Origin: Sympetrum striolatum | Taxonomy: Eukaryota > Arthropoda > Insecta > Odonata > Libellulidae | Direction: 5' to 3' | Assembly (NCBI GenBank): GCA_947579665.1 | Contig: OX388350.1 | Location: 82,293,152-82,357,151, forward strand | Length of the DNA: 64,000 bases | Part shown: positions 11,301 through 23,246 of the stretch, piece by piece | How the letters are laid out: the number at the start of each line of letters is the position of its first letter | Numbering within the stretch: position 1 is the first letter of the stretch | Made by a program: the position numbers and the translations under genes | Notes under the pieces: model-generated | Told to the model about the DNA's origin: nothing | Databases searched by the model: none | What the model saw: the letters and a program-made list of their open reading frames with translations, nothing else

Positions 11301-13301
11301 CTTGAGCTTTCTACCCTTGATGATTTTGTGTATCAGAAGAATTTTAGAGGAAGGCTCTCATTAGGTTTAATCACAAGAGACAAGTGATGATTTGTGTTTA
11401 CGAGGGAATAAATAAATTGGTGGGGGCTTTGAGATCTAGTCCTTAGACAAATAATTTACAATGAACTATGTTCAAGGTTTAAATATTCTCATCTTTGATG
11501 TTTAAAGGGTGGCTGCAGAACGGGATGTTAAAAAATCAAGGTTTTTCCAGGTCAGGTCGAGGATTTTTCAAGGTCAAAATACAGTTTTTGGTTTTTATTC
11601 AATTCTTCAATTGAAATTTGAAACTTATTCCAACAAAAACAAGGTACAACTTTCAAACTTTACCCGGAAATTAATGTTCATGCGAATCAGCAGCACAAAT
11701 GGCAAGGGTTGTTTATGTACAAGGTTTTGGAGTTTTCACGTAGGCAGCGCTGGTGCCTGAATTTGAATGAGTGGTTTATTTCGGATTGAATCTGGATAAC
11801 CAGTTGGATCAGGATTTTTCAAGGTTTTGCAAAAAAATCAAGGCGTTTTCACGGTTCTTCAAGGTCAGCAAAAATTCAAGGTTTTTTTCAAGGTTTCAAG
11901 GTCTGTGGCCACTCTGTGTTAAGCAGGCCTTGCAATGCCACAAGAACATTCTTGGCCATAAATTTGAGACATGCAGATTGGTAGAATTGTGCACACTAAC
12001 CAGCCAGTTGTCAACTCCATAGTGAAAGGACTAATCTAAAGGAAGAGGAAGTAAAATGGCAGAGCATCTCACCCTATTACAGAATCCATTCTCAGTAGGT
12101 TACCACTATTTTGTTTGTAAACAATGATGTTCTTTTTATTTTCTAGAACAGTTTGGAAGTGTATTACGTGAGCAGCAGGAAGCTCGGGCAGAGCGCCAAC
12201 GCCAGCGAATTCGCATGATGAATGCAGATCCGTTCGATGTGGAGGCTCAAAGACTGATAGCGGATGAAATTCGACAGAAAAATATCGAAGCAAACATGGA
12301 GGCTGCCATGGAATACAATCCAGAGACATTTGGGACCGTTGTCATGCTTTACATTAATTGCCAAGTCAATGGACACCCTGTCAAAGCTTTCATAGATTCA
12401 GGTATTGCATTATTTTTAAAGAATACCTTAGAAAGTCGCAGAATATTTTCATCAACTTCAATATTTCCATAACTCTCTTAAGAATAATTATCCCCTCAAT
12501 TAATTCGTAGTAAAGCATGGTATCCATGTTCTAGTTAATAATGAAAAAAATCTCCCTTCAAAATCATAGCAAAAACGTTTAGTATATTATATACAAGGAA
12601 GACGTGCATAAAAATAAGGAATTGTGCAAAGAAGGGCAGGGGGAAAGGGCAGATATGTAGATGATGTTTTTTGTATATGGTGTGGCACTCATAGATAACT
12701 TAATTTCTTTGTCACCTCCCTCCATCCTACTATACAATTCACACATGAGAGAACCTTCAATTTTCTCGATCTTATAGTCTCCTTTTGCAGCCTTAATCTC
12801 CAATTTTCTTTTTTCCACAAACCCACTTATGCTGATCGGGTCATTCCTTGCAATCAAACCATCGTTTCTCTCAACAACTATCCATTTTCCGCTCCCTTTT
12901 AAACTGTCTACTCTATCCCTCTCTCTATGCAGAGTTTCCATAAAGAACTTTCAATTATATTGCTGTTCAAAATGGCTGTCACCATAGCACAGGTTCCCAA
13001 CCTTTTAACAACATCGTGCCACTTGATACTTTTAAAAATTTTGGCTTACCAACAGTGGTATATATTTTTTTAGAAACATATATTTATTGTCAGAAAATGT
13101 CAAATGGCTTGTTTTATTTTAATTACATTACTGAGAAAACTTTATATTAAATTATGAATACACTTGTATTTCGTTTTTTACTTTCTCCATATACGAAGTA
13201 AAGAGAAAGTATTGTTTTCATGAAAAAATTCGACTTCGAGATTTCAACGGAAATACATGTTTTGGGGTCCCTAGAACACGTTTTGACTATTTTCGGAATG
13301 A

Positions 13302-13337
<36 letters not shown>

Positions 13338-16300
13338 TGTATGTGTGTGTGTGCTTGTGGGTGCTCTAACGTGAAAACTATTAGTCGTATCAATACCAAA
13401 CTTCGTATATAGTACTGTGGTGTGTGCTGTCATAGTTGATTAGTTTTTGGAGTAAATCGGTTGACCAGAAGTCGAGCTTCATTCATTAAAGCTCATTTCC
13501 GGTTTTCAAAATATCTCCATAAATATGACATATACGTGTATTGTATTGCATATAAAAGTTTTAGATAATGTTATTTACTATATATTTACTGAAACCTCAT
13601 TACTTTGTTCGTAATAAAATATATCTACTGTAAGCATGCTAACTAATCCGCCGCCATGGCCGGTATATTATATAGTAAATTCTATATGTACCGGTATATG
13701 TGTTTATTACACTCTTTACGTATTCATTTCCTTAGTTCTCATTGGGAATCGCATTACTTGAACTGATTTGGTTCCTCCGAGAATGCCCGGAATTTATATT
13801 CACGGTGATTCTTGAGGTAAATTTCAAAAAGGACCCATTCATTACTTTGATTTTCCGGAATTTTTTTAAAATACTTCCCGTATAGATAGAGAATCGAAGC
13901 TCTAGGAATCTATATATATGGTCAGGATCTATCGATAACATTAATGAATTTTACAGAAAATGTCCTGGATTCGATGCTAGGACGATGCAAAAATCTGCCG
14001 TTTAAAATACATTAAGGTAGTTTTTCATTATTTATTTTGATGCACTTATCGAAATGATAGGAAGTTCATGCTTGGCTAGAAGATGTATGGTAAGAATTCC
14101 TTTAAGAAAAAAATTTAGGTAAGACCGTACTACTCCTGGGTTCGATGCCAGAGCACATTAAAATTTCTCTCATAAGGAATGTAAGGGAAAAGTAGGACGT
14201 CATTTGAAGCAGTTGAACCCAATCTTTCTGCTTGAATTTACACACATAGTTATAGATGGTGATGTTCTGTTGTGCTGCATAGTAAGTATGACCTGAAAAA
14301 CCCGGGTTCGATGCCAGACGATTAAGTTGCAGCGAATTTTAAGAATATTTTCAACCTTTTTTACTTTCTCCATATACGAAGTATAGAGAAAGTATTGTTT
14401 TCATGAAAAAATTCGACTTCGAGATTTCAACGGAAATACATGTTTTGGGGTCCCTAGAACACGTTTTGACTATTTTCGGAATGATGTATGTGTGTGTGTG
14501 TGTGTGTTTGTGGGCGCTCTAACGTGAAAACTATTGGTCGTATCAATACCAAACCTCGTATATAGTACTGTGGTGAGTGCTGTCAGAGTTGATTAGTTTT
14601 TGGAGTAAATCGGTTGACCGGAAGTTGAGCTTCATTCAATAAAGCTCATTTCCGGTTTTCAAAATATCTCCATAAATATGATATATACGTGTATTGTATT
14701 ACTTACAAAAGTTTTAGATAATAAAATTTACTATAACTTTTGTATTTAACATATTTTTGTATCACCGGTTGATTAGGAATTATTCGTGAAATACCGATAA
14801 ACCGGAAGTAGCTGTTATGTACTTTGTGGGCGCTCTAACATGAAAACCATTCATTGTATCAATACCACATTTCATATATAGTATTTTGGTTAGTTTCTTT
14901 AGAGTTGATTAGTTTTTGGAGTAAATCGGTTAACCGGAAATCGAGCTTCATTCTTCAAAGCTCATTTCCGGTTTTCAAAATATCTCCATAAATATGATAT
15001 TTAGGTATATACTATTATTTATAAAAGTTTTAGAAAAATTATTTTACTATAACTTTTGCATGAAACATATTTTTGTATCACTGATTGTGTAGGAGTTATT
15101 CATGAAATACTGATAAACCGGAAGTTGCTTATTATGTACACTCCTGGCCAAAATTAACGCAGCACCTCCCTAGCAATCCTTACGGCCGGTGCTGCGTTAA
15201 TTTTGGCCAGGACTGTACTTTGTGGGCTCTATGGGCTAAAGGCCAATTTCATCGTTTTTCATCGATCATGTCCGGAAAAACATTGTTTATAATTTTTTTG
15301 GCGTCAAAGATAATAATATAAATATATTAATCACTCATCTTCCAAGTTTAGATGGAATGTAGAGTTCGAAATTACTGCGGTAGATAAATATTTACATCTT
15401 ATATATATGGAGAAAGTCGTGTGCTGGCCACATCAGATTTTTTTTTCAACCCTCTATCAAGACATCAATAAGTATGTATAGATTCTTTTCACCTGAAACG
15501 TTCCCACATACCACCAGTTAGGAATGGTACGCCATGGCATAATTGACAAACTTTCAATTCGCCGATAAATTTTTTAACAAGGCTTCTTTTCAATATGTTT
15601 TATTCTTTTAATAATAGCTGATACTTAGTTGTACAATTTCTGGTTAAAAATATTTAATGTGAAATATTTTGTAATTTAAAAAAATTCTTTTGTCATTTAA
15701 AGGTGCACAGACAACTATAATGTCAGCTGCATGTGCGGAACGCTGTCATATAATGCGTTTGGTGGACTCGCGTTGGGCTGGCATTGCCAAAGGAGTGGGT
15801 GTGCAGAAAATCATTGGAAGAATACATATGGTGCAGATTCAAATAGAGAATGACTTCCTTACCACTTCCTTCTCTGTGCTAGAGCAGCAGCATATGGAGA
15901 TGCTTCTTGGATTAGACATGCTTAAAAGACATCAGGTAATTATCCAAACTATTGCAATTAGTCCAAATAGTGTGTATGTAAGTCAGGCCAAATGCCTAAT
16001 TTTGATATTGATAAATTAATAACTGTTCCATTATGTCTGTGATGCCAACTACGTTGCTGAGTTGTTACGAGTGATGGTTGTATATATATATATACAAGTA
16101 AAATGTTGCTTGCATACTGCAAGCATATTGACAACACTAATTTCAAGTTGACAGCATATCGAGAGGGTCATCAAAAGAAAAAAATGTTGAAAATATTCTT
16201 AAAATTCGCTGCAATTTATCTGTCCGGCATCAAATCCAGGTCTTCCTGGTGATACTTACTATGATGCACAACAGAAATAACCATCTCTAACTATGTATGA

Positions 16301-19300
16301 AAATTCAAGCAGGAATATTGGCTGCAACTGCCTCAAAAGATGTCCTACTTTTCCCATATATTCCTTATGAGAGATATTTTAATATGCCCCGGCATCAAAC
16401 CCAGGAACAGCAAGGTCATGTATAATTTTCTTTCTTAAACGGATTCTTAATATACCTATTATAGCAGAGCAAGAACTTCCTATCATTTCGATAATTGCAT
16501 CAAAAAATAATGAAAAACTTCCTCAATGTATTTTAAAAAGGCAGATTTTTGCATGGTCCTAGCATCAAACCCAGGATTTTTTCCGTAAAAGTCATTTATG
16601 TTTTCGATAGATCATGACCATATATATAGGCTCCTAGTGTTGATTCTCTACCTATCTGGGATGTGTTTTTTTTTATTCCCAAAAATCCAGGCAATGCTTT
16701 TAAACGGAAAAAATCGGGACTTTGAGGCCCTCTGGAATCGAACCCATGACACTGAGGATCAAAATCGTAATTTTTCTGGCGTTAACACGTTATGGCCAAT
16801 ACTTCGTAAAAATTTCAAGTCAATGACACTTGTGGTTTATCCTGTGAATTTGTATCCTATCTAGGTATATATATGATTGAATCTGGAGAAGCATCTATAT
16901 ATAATAGATAGTGCTGATGAGCCTCTTTGGAGTACCGATCCTGTGCCTCTGCCCTCCAAAGTAGCTGTGCCCAAGGGGGAATAGTGGAAGGGAAAGGGAA
17001 TTATGGGAGCGTGAACGTCCCCTTTGTGGAATAGGGCACAACAGGAGAGCGGTGACATGAGGGTCAAATCTTTGTGTGTTCCCTCAGGGCAAGCGGCCCA
17101 CGTATTGGGTGTGGTTTATGCAGCGGTCGCCCACATCGGCATCAACGATGCCTACTCCCATACATCTGAGGAAATTCTAAGTTCTTTTAAGGACTTTAAC
17201 TCTGAGGTGATACAGGCTGGGGAGTCATTTGGCATTGTGATGAAGCTGTCCATCTGCAGCATTGCACTGCGGTTTGACTGTGGCCTTCGCATTTGGTGTG
17301 AGATTGAGGTTCTAACGGGAGGCTGTGGGAGCCGACTTCTTTGACCTCTGGCCAACCCTCAGATCGTGCCATGTTCTCCTAAACCGTAATGGGGTCCACT
17401 ATACCGCTTTGGCTTCAAGACTGGTGGCTCAGAGTATTTTTCAGCACTGTAGATATTTTTTTTTTTTAGGATAAAGAGCAGGTCAGGTTGTGTGTTGAAG
17501 GGAATGAAACACTTGGACAACTGAATTATGGAAAAAGCACAGAAGAGCAAAACAAAAGATAAGCGGGATTTACTGAAAAACCCACCTTCATTTGTTTGCA
17601 AATGAAAAATATCATTGCAACTGTTAACTGTGAGAGTATCAAAAATAAACTATCCGAATTAGAACATTTTGTTGGTTGTCACAACACCGATATTTTCATA
17701 GGTGGTTATTGGTAATTTTCAAAGCTGGTTAAATGAGGATAAAAGCGAAAATGAAATATTTCTAAAGTATTATATTATTTACCGCCGAGATTGTAGGGGG
17801 TATCTTTATTGTGGTTAAATCATCTCTTCAGATCAAAGCGAAGACTTCAAGTGATAGCGATATAGAAAGGGTCTGGTGCACAATAAGCCAAGAAAATAAG
17901 CCTAATATAAATGTATTTGCATTTTACTGACCATCCGGCAATCCTCTGGACAGTGTTTACACCCCCTGCCACACACCAAAAGGCAGCTCGCAGGGTATTA
18001 ATGTTGATGTTTAGAAAGCTATTGCAGTTATTGTAAAAGAACTTACATATTTGGAAAATATTTGCATTTAAATTTTATTTTTGACTTACAGCGTTCTCTT
18101 GTTGACCTTTGCAAGATTTTTCTCATTGATTAATTCTTCAAGCGTGCTTTCATTCAGACGTTTGATATATGGTAAGACATTTTCTTCAGTTGGTTGATTA
18201 TTTTTTCTTTGTATTTAGTGTTGTATAGACCTGAAAAGAAATGTGCTTTGGATTGGTACAACAGGGACAGAAACTCCCTTCCTGTCAGAGCGTGATCTTC
18301 CTGAATCAGCTCGCTTAAGCGGCCGTGGCGAAGAGGAAACGACAGGAGACGGAATAAGGCAGGTGGAGGATCAAGACCTTGCTCGTGCTTTGGAACAAAG
18401 TGCTAGGGAATCATGTGGTAGGTTCACTCTTAAATAAGTAACAATCTAAATATTAATATATGAAGAGAAAACTTTGTACCCCTTTTTAAGCATATTGCAC
18501 ACACAGGACAGATTCGGCATTGTTAAAGTTTTAATGGAGAAGGAGTGCAGAAAGCTTATATCAGAGTGCCCTTCTGTGAGTGAGGCTCACTCGAATAGTC
18601 TCTTATAAGAAATGCCTGTATAGTTCATTACGATCAATTGCAGACATTTTTTCATTTGGGGGAATAAATCAGCTATAATTTTTGTACATAATAGAGATGA
18701 ATATCAAAAGAAAGGAAATTGAATAAAGATTCTTATTTTGGGTGAAGAATATTATATTCGACTCGAAATTGAGTCGATACCATATGATGTTATTTTTCAA
18801 AACACAATATTGCTTCTCTGCTGACTTAGAATTGGACTTTGATGACAGTATTGTTAGACAACTCCAGATGATTTAAAAAATTATCATTTCCGACAATTAA
18901 ATGCTACTGATTTTATTTATTCACAACTTATTGTCAATGGTCATTTTTCCTCCAAAATTTCTTGAGATCCTTAATAAATATTCAACAATTTAACTTAATT
19001 TCTGAACAATCTCATTTTTTGGCATTGGAATGTGGAATTCACCAGATAAAGTATTCCATTCCCTAATAACACTATTAATGAAAGAGTATTTCACTATGCC
19101 TGCTTTCTGCTCCTTGATTTTCAATCAATGGTTACTGTATCATACATAATTAGGAAGATTTATCTGAAGAACAGAAAATATCCTCTTTGGCCAAAAATAT
19201 ATGGTCAATTATATGTATTATTATTATTTGGGTTTACTTCAGTTATTTTGTGGACTTAAAACCTTTTGAATTTTAAACATTTATCAAATCTCATAGATTT

Positions 19301-22300
19301 TCAAATCTTATTTTCAGCTTCTCAGTCGTCAAGAAATACAAAACCTCGCATAGATCCAGCAACATCAATTTTGCCAACTGATAGGTTTACAGAAAATGAA
19401 GTTAAAGAACTTGTGAGTCTTGGTTTCACTCGAGAGCAGGTAAATCATTTTTATTATTATGATTACTATTTTGTGAGTCTCCTTTAGTTACTGCTTATCA
19501 ATAATGTGTCCTGATAAATTTTTCTATTATTTTAATGTGGAAGGCGTGCCTCGTTCTCTTTTCACTCTGTTAGATAATTCGTTGAAAAAAGTCCAGTGAA
19601 ATGTATGACCTGTTTGCAAAAGAGAGAGGCCATTCAAGTTCATCGATAACTTAATGAGGAGAATCAATTAAAATTAAGAGATTCATCTCTCATTCATTTG
19701 ATTAATATTTTTCTTAATATGTTCCGTGAGGTGTTGATTTCGTTGGTTGCTATCCTATGGCTGAATACTTTTAGTATAATATATATATATGTATATAAAT
19801 AATATTTCAATTATGCATAGAATGTTAGCTCTATATGCTGCAATCAGTTTTTAAAAAAATGTTATGCTATTAACATTTATCGGGTTTTTAAAAAATATTT
19901 ATGGCATGATATGCCTCTCTCAACCACAGGGTAGGACCAACGTGAGTGACATATGCCGTTCTCCACACGAAACGTGTTAAATCCTCCTTTGTGCTGTAAC
20001 TGAAATTCTAATAAGAAAAAATAATTATACAAACAATATAATTAATCGTTAAATGATAAGAAATGATAATTTTCTCAGAAATTTGTTAATAATATGGGTA
20101 GTAAATGTGAAATTTGATAGATTCGTTCAAAGAATCTATCCACTGAATTTAAATATATTTAAATTTTTTTCTACCAATGTCAATGCCTTATCTTGGTACT
20201 GGACAGCATGATCATGCTTCCTATCAGATTAAAATTAATGTAAGTTCATTTGCAGTAAACCTGACAATTGAAGACAGGGCAATGAAAATAAGTTATTTAG
20301 GGCAATTTTATGTATGTATTCTGATAATTTTATGTAATGAATGCACATTTGCCTTTGAACAGGATATCTCATAAGCTCTGATATTATTAAGTATTTTTCT
20401 TAAAATTGGAAACAATTGCTACTTTCTGGAAAATGTCAGAATTTGATTATTCATTATAAATGGAATGCTTAATATAAGCATTCAATTCAATCTTTTAGGT
20501 GTCACTTTTTAATAGAAACATTCAATTATGAGCCTTAATTATGAACTCATTTATTTATGCCACACAAATAATGGATGTCCTGTTGATTATTTTACATAAC
20601 TGAGGTTGCTTCATTAGAGATGGCTTTGTCCATATTCTGACCTACAAAATAAATTATAGAAAAACGCTACACTTATTCTCCTGATGAAATTGCTTATCTT
20701 ATGATAACGGAGTTGGTGCTCTTGGGCATATTCTTCAATCTTGTATGCAGCAGCTCATTCTAGAACTTATCTATTTGGTAAAACAAGATCAAACTGACCC
20801 TTCTGCAGACCATTTGATTGAATTCAAGCTGTGCAGTCTAGATTACAAATTCCGCTCTTAAATTTTCACAGTTTTTCAAATTTTTAAGAAAACAAATTTG
20901 TAGAAGAGTTAATGCATGAAATCACTTAGTTTTTCTGTACTATCTATAGTGTTGTGATGCGACTACGGATAATAAGGTACAGGTTGGCACAAGAAGTCTC
21001 AGTTCTATTAAAAAGCGTTTATTTGCAACACGGCCTTAAAGTAATACAATACACTTGCTTGTTGGTTGCGTCCAGCCAAGTTTGCGGGGGTGCAAGACAA
21101 CTGCTCTCGCCCAACACTTAGGAGGGATGAGGGAAGAATAAGAAAGAATGGGCGGCACAGGAGCAGCGTGCCCATCGAGGATTCGGGATTGGTTGGGGGC
21201 ACTCGCCTTTCGGCTGCGCTCTTCCGTGGTTAGGTTGGGTTGAGAACACTCACCTCTCGGCTGCGTCCCCGGGGAAAAAGGGTGCTGTGGACCACGAAGG
21301 AACTCTATTTATACTAATCTAGGAAGGCTTGGTCAGCATGAGGATAGAGGGGGCAGTGAGGATGGTAGGAAATGGGGCTGAAAAATAGCCGACTAAGGGA
21401 ATATCTCCAAGTGCTACGTGATGTTATGGTCCAAAAAGGAAGCGGCGGAGATGATGTCACTGGTAAGGATTGTGAGAAGGCCGACGAAAAGATAATGGGC
21501 AATGTTATGAATATCTAGGACCTTCGGATAGATGGGGGATTTCAACAGAGGGGATATGCTTGGCTGGCAACTGACCGACATTGGTCCCTTCAACATAATA
21601 ATAATAAATCGTCTAACATCACCCCAGCGGCAGTAAAAACTGTGGGGGTATCAAAAACAGCAAAAAGCAAAAAATTAAAATAAAGCAAAACCCACAAAAA
21701 AACACAATATCAAACTCAAAATGACAAAATTTTTAAAAAATCAAAAATAGTAATAAAAAATCAGTTCACTGCCATGTCTACTTTTCACTCAGCGCCATGT
21801 TCGTTCCTCACAAACACCAATTGTCTCCTTCTCCTACGGTATCTCGACCGTCTTTTCTTATTATATCCGTGCCCTGCCTCTGATGGTTTTTTGGCTGGCG
21901 CGGAGTTTATTGTCACGGTAGTCTCGCCCCACACTGGGTATGGATATGCCTTACTGTAAGTGGAACAAGGCAATCCTTTCCGTTGTACACTTGGCCAGAT
22001 CCTCTCCCACTCGATGTCTTGCCCGGTCGATAGTGTTTTGCTGTATACTAATACTATAATTATAAAGAAAAGTGTTTTAGTAATACATAAGAAATGTACA
22101 GAGTTAATAATGGATGTATTTACTTAAAATTATTGATGTTCTTTATATATTGGTTAACTATAAATATTATAAATTTTTTCCATATTTACAACTATCGAGA
22201 TAAGCAAACACCTTGATAACATAACCATCAGCAACCAACATCCTTCCTTACATTATACTTGCAACTAAATTCTAAATATTAAGTTATTTTTACTTTTTTG

Positions 22301-22870
22301 CCATAATCTTCCCATCGGTTGCCTTTATCTAGCTAATATTTATAGGTAATAATTGCAAACTTGTTGTCAAAAAGATTTTCATTGGTTAATCACCTGATTG
22401 TTAACTTTATGATGATCTTGTGCTGATTTATTAGCTTTCATACTAGAAAATAATTGTGTGCATAAGTATGTACTCCTGTAGTAAGTAGCACAAAACTTGT
22501 GTGGTATTATTTTCTTGAATGTTTACAACATGAAAGGGGATTATTGTGAATTGCATATATTTCAATGTGCCTCTCAATAGGAGTTCTACGAGTCACCAGA
22601 TTGGCACTACTCTTCTCTAAGTACTAATGTAGTTAATTTTTTATGAAGTATTTGCAATTGAGCGGATGCTTTCCAGTTTATCAGATGGAACTGTAGTCTC
22701 CTTCGCAAGACTTTTCAAAGAGATTTTCTGTAAAATTTATTTGGAAGGTGTTTTTTCCATTTCTCTAAAAATATCTTACATCATTGCAGGTGATAGCCGA
22801 ACTTAGGAGATTTGGTGGAGATAAGACGCAAGCCACGGCAGCTCTCTTTGCAAAGTCACTCAAGTTTTGA
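5339..22870 (+). CDS. rngo: DDI1 homologue (UBL, retroviral-type aspartyl protease, UBA)
   Basis: Seven exons join in frame: 5339-5612, 7174-7386, 12147-12401, 15703-15935, 18219-18417, 19318-19439 and 22790-22870, for 458 residues. Residues 1-75 form a ubiquitin-like domain ('[20 protein letters not shown]' at the start). The middle has '[20 protein letters not shown]' and '[19 protein letters not shown]', the helical domain of Ddi1. The protease has '[12 protein letters not shown]', the catalytic Asp-Ser-Gly at residues 246-248, split by an intron inside the Gly codon, followed by '[18 protein letters not shown]' and '[12 protein letters not shown]'. A UBA domain ends the protein ('[16 protein letters not shown]', then 'ALFAKSLKF'). 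The family shuttles ubiquitinated proteins to the proteasome and cleaves the Nrf1/CncC factor; Drosophila rngo is needed for ring canals. A poly(A) signal follows at 23241. Confidence 0.97.
5613..7173 (+). other. DDI1 intron 1, nothing recognised
   Basis: AT-rich intron DNA bounded by GTTGGT and a CTTTCAG acceptor. I see no coding sequence and no identifiable element. Confidence 0.6.
8084..8164. mobile_element. 81-bp palindromic MITE, copy 1 (Tc1/mariner-like ends)
   Basis: It begins TACACTCCTGGCCAAAATTA and ends with the complement TAATTTTGGCCAGGACTGTA. Inverted arms of about 30 bp leave a 20-bp loop, and the ends are TA dinucleotides. A nearly identical copy lies at 15137-15217. The size is far too small for a transposase, so it is non-autonomous. 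It sits in DDI1 intron 2. Confidence 0.85.
8835..9985 (-). mobile_element. LINE retrotransposon fragment with RT and C-terminal domains
   Basis: Minus-strand pieces run from '[13 protein letters not shown]' (near 9880) through '[10 protein letters not shown]' and the catalytic box '[11 protein letters not shown]' (near 9600) to '[10 protein letters not shown]', '[13 protein letters not shown]' and '[10 protein letters not shown]'. These are the palm, thumb and typical C-terminal segments of an endonuclease-type non-LTR element. A frameshift near 9320 and stops near 9745 and 9840 show it is inactive. It sits antisense in DDI1 intron 2. Confidence 0.8.
9990..10345 (-). mobile_element. Second LINE RT fragment, abutting the first
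   Basis: Minus-strand translation gives a degenerate catalytic box '[12 protein letters not shown]' followed by '[13 protein letters not shown]'. Normal elements read FADD, so the second Asp is lost. It repeats a region already present in the neighbouring fragment, so it comes from a different element. Confidence 0.55.
10363..10899. mobile_element. Non-autonomous DNA transposon with 65-bp terminal inverted repeats
   Basis: The left end (GAGTCAATTTCAAGGCAGCG, then TTTGAATTCCCACCG and AACTTGCTTTCAGC) is mirrored at the right end (GCTGAAAGCAAGTT ... GAGAATTCAAACGCCGCC, then ATTAAATTGACCCT). The roughly 535-bp body has no transposase. The superfamily is not clear to me. Confidence 0.65.
11505..11925. 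repeat. Repeat rich in CAAGGTTTTT blocks
   Basis: Runs of TCAAGGTTTTTCCAGG-type sequence occur at both ends, near 11540-11580 and 11810-11900. Weak inverted ends (GGGTGGCTGCAGA against TCTGTGGCCACTCT) suggest a MITE. Function and family are unknown. Confidence 0.4.
13165..13600 (+). repeat. CTCCATATACGAAG repeat family, copy A, with (TG)n microsatellite
   Basis: Starts TTACTTTCTCCATATACGAA and runs through ATTCGACTTCGAGATTTCAA and GGGGTCCCTAGAACACG to a (TG)n tract at about 13309-13337, then GTGAAAACTATTAGTCGTAT. The same order recurs at 14356 and, reversed, at 34855-35520. No protein is encoded. The family is not known to me. Confidence 0.7.
13900..14355 (+). repeat. Array of box-B-like units, copy 1 (left arm of an inverted pair)
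   Basis: Three copies of a tRNA internal promoter box-B-like sequence, GG(A/G)TTCGATGC, sit near 13974, 14148 and 14305, about 155-175 bp apart. Between them lie shared segments such as TTATCGAAATGATAGGAAGT and CACATTAAAATTTCTCTCAT. The reverse complement lies at 16085-16870 and a further direct copy at 47055-47885. Confidence 0.65.
14356..15445 (+). repeat. CTCCATATACGAAG repeat family, copy B
   Basis: Same start as copy A. The internal unit (CTCTAACGTGAAAACTATTG to CCGGTTTTCAAAATATCTCC) is present twice, near 14515 and 14830. The right end is TATATATGGAGAAAGTCGTG, then GCTGGCCACATCAG. The 81-bp MITE is inserted within it at 15137. It lies about 260 bp upstream of DDI1 exon 4. Confidence 0.7.
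15137..15217. mobile_element. 81-bp palindromic MITE, copy 2
   Basis: It differs from copy 1 at 8084 by one visible base in the loop (AGCAATCC instead of AGCGATCC). The near-identity over 81 bp suggests both moved recently. It is nested in another repeat, with TA at each end. Confidence 0.85.
16085..16870 (-). repeat. Array of box-B-like units, copy 2 (right arm, inverted)
   Basis: Reverse-complement copies of the box-B-like motif (GGCATCAAATCCAGG, GGCATCAAACCCAGG, AGCATCAAACCCAGG and GAATCGAACCCATG) lie near 16228, 16388, 16561 and 16733, a spacing of about 160-175 bp. The sequence pairs with 13900-14355, and its outer end matches the far end of the copy at 47055-47885. Confidence 0.65.
17590..18000 (+). 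mobile_element. LINE endonuclease-domain relic
   Basis: Broken plus-strand frames give '[16 protein letters not shown]', 'NSEIFPxYxIxRRDxxGG'-like pieces ('[13 protein letters not shown]') and a short 'FYRPP'-like end. This is the order seen in the N-terminal apurinic endonuclease of CR1/Jockey-type LINEs. Many stops make it a relic. Confidence 0.4.
20950..22050 (-). mobile_element. Truncated LTR retrotransposon: 3' LTR and end of the internal region
   Basis: A putative LTR runs from TGTTGTGATGCG (20950) to CGTCTAACA (21618); read on the minus strand it starts TGTTAGACG and ends CACAACA. A purine-rich tract (GCTGGGGTGA) lies just upstream on the minus strand, as expected of a polypurine tract. 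A short open frame at 21785-21973 and more relic sequence lie beyond. No second LTR is visible and no target duplication matches, so it is a truncated Gypsy-like copy in DDI1 intron 6. Confidence 0.55.
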
Positions 22871-23240
22871 TTATAAGTTTGTGTGGAATTGAAGTAAAAC
22901 GAGCAATGCTGAAGAATAGTAAAGTTTGATTGTGTTGAAGTGAGTTAATTAAAACATAGGTAATCTGCATTTCAGACTCTGAGTGAGGCATTATGCTTGC
23001 AATGTCAATCTCACTCACTGGAATAATGCTTTTCATTTTTATTTCCAAGTGTTTCTTATTATGCTCAATGCAGAGATAATGTTACTCAGTAATGTGATGA
23101 TTTTAATCACACATTTCAAAAGACACGAGTTTTTGTACATAAATTAAGGCATTGTTTTGATGGCCATGTGTGAAATGGTGTTTAGATTTAAGTACTAAAA
23201 ATTATTGTTATGATATTTGTTACGTCTTTGGCATTTCTCC

Positions 23241-23246
23241 AATAAA
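23241..23246 (+). other. Poly(A) signal of DDI1
   Basis: AATAAA about 370 nt after the TGA stop at 22868-22870. It is the first good match in the 3' UTR. Confidence 0.55.

Noticed and set aside
12579..12941. 120-aa minus-strand open frame in DDI1 intron 3
   Set aside because: It has no recognisable domain or splice context, and no flanking element could be identified. It may be a relic of an unknown transposon, but nothing supports a gene.
17024..17355. Overlapping open frames of 106 aa (+) and 67 aa (-)
   Set aside because: Slightly GC-rich, but no domain, splice signals or start context. It is probably repeat-derived.
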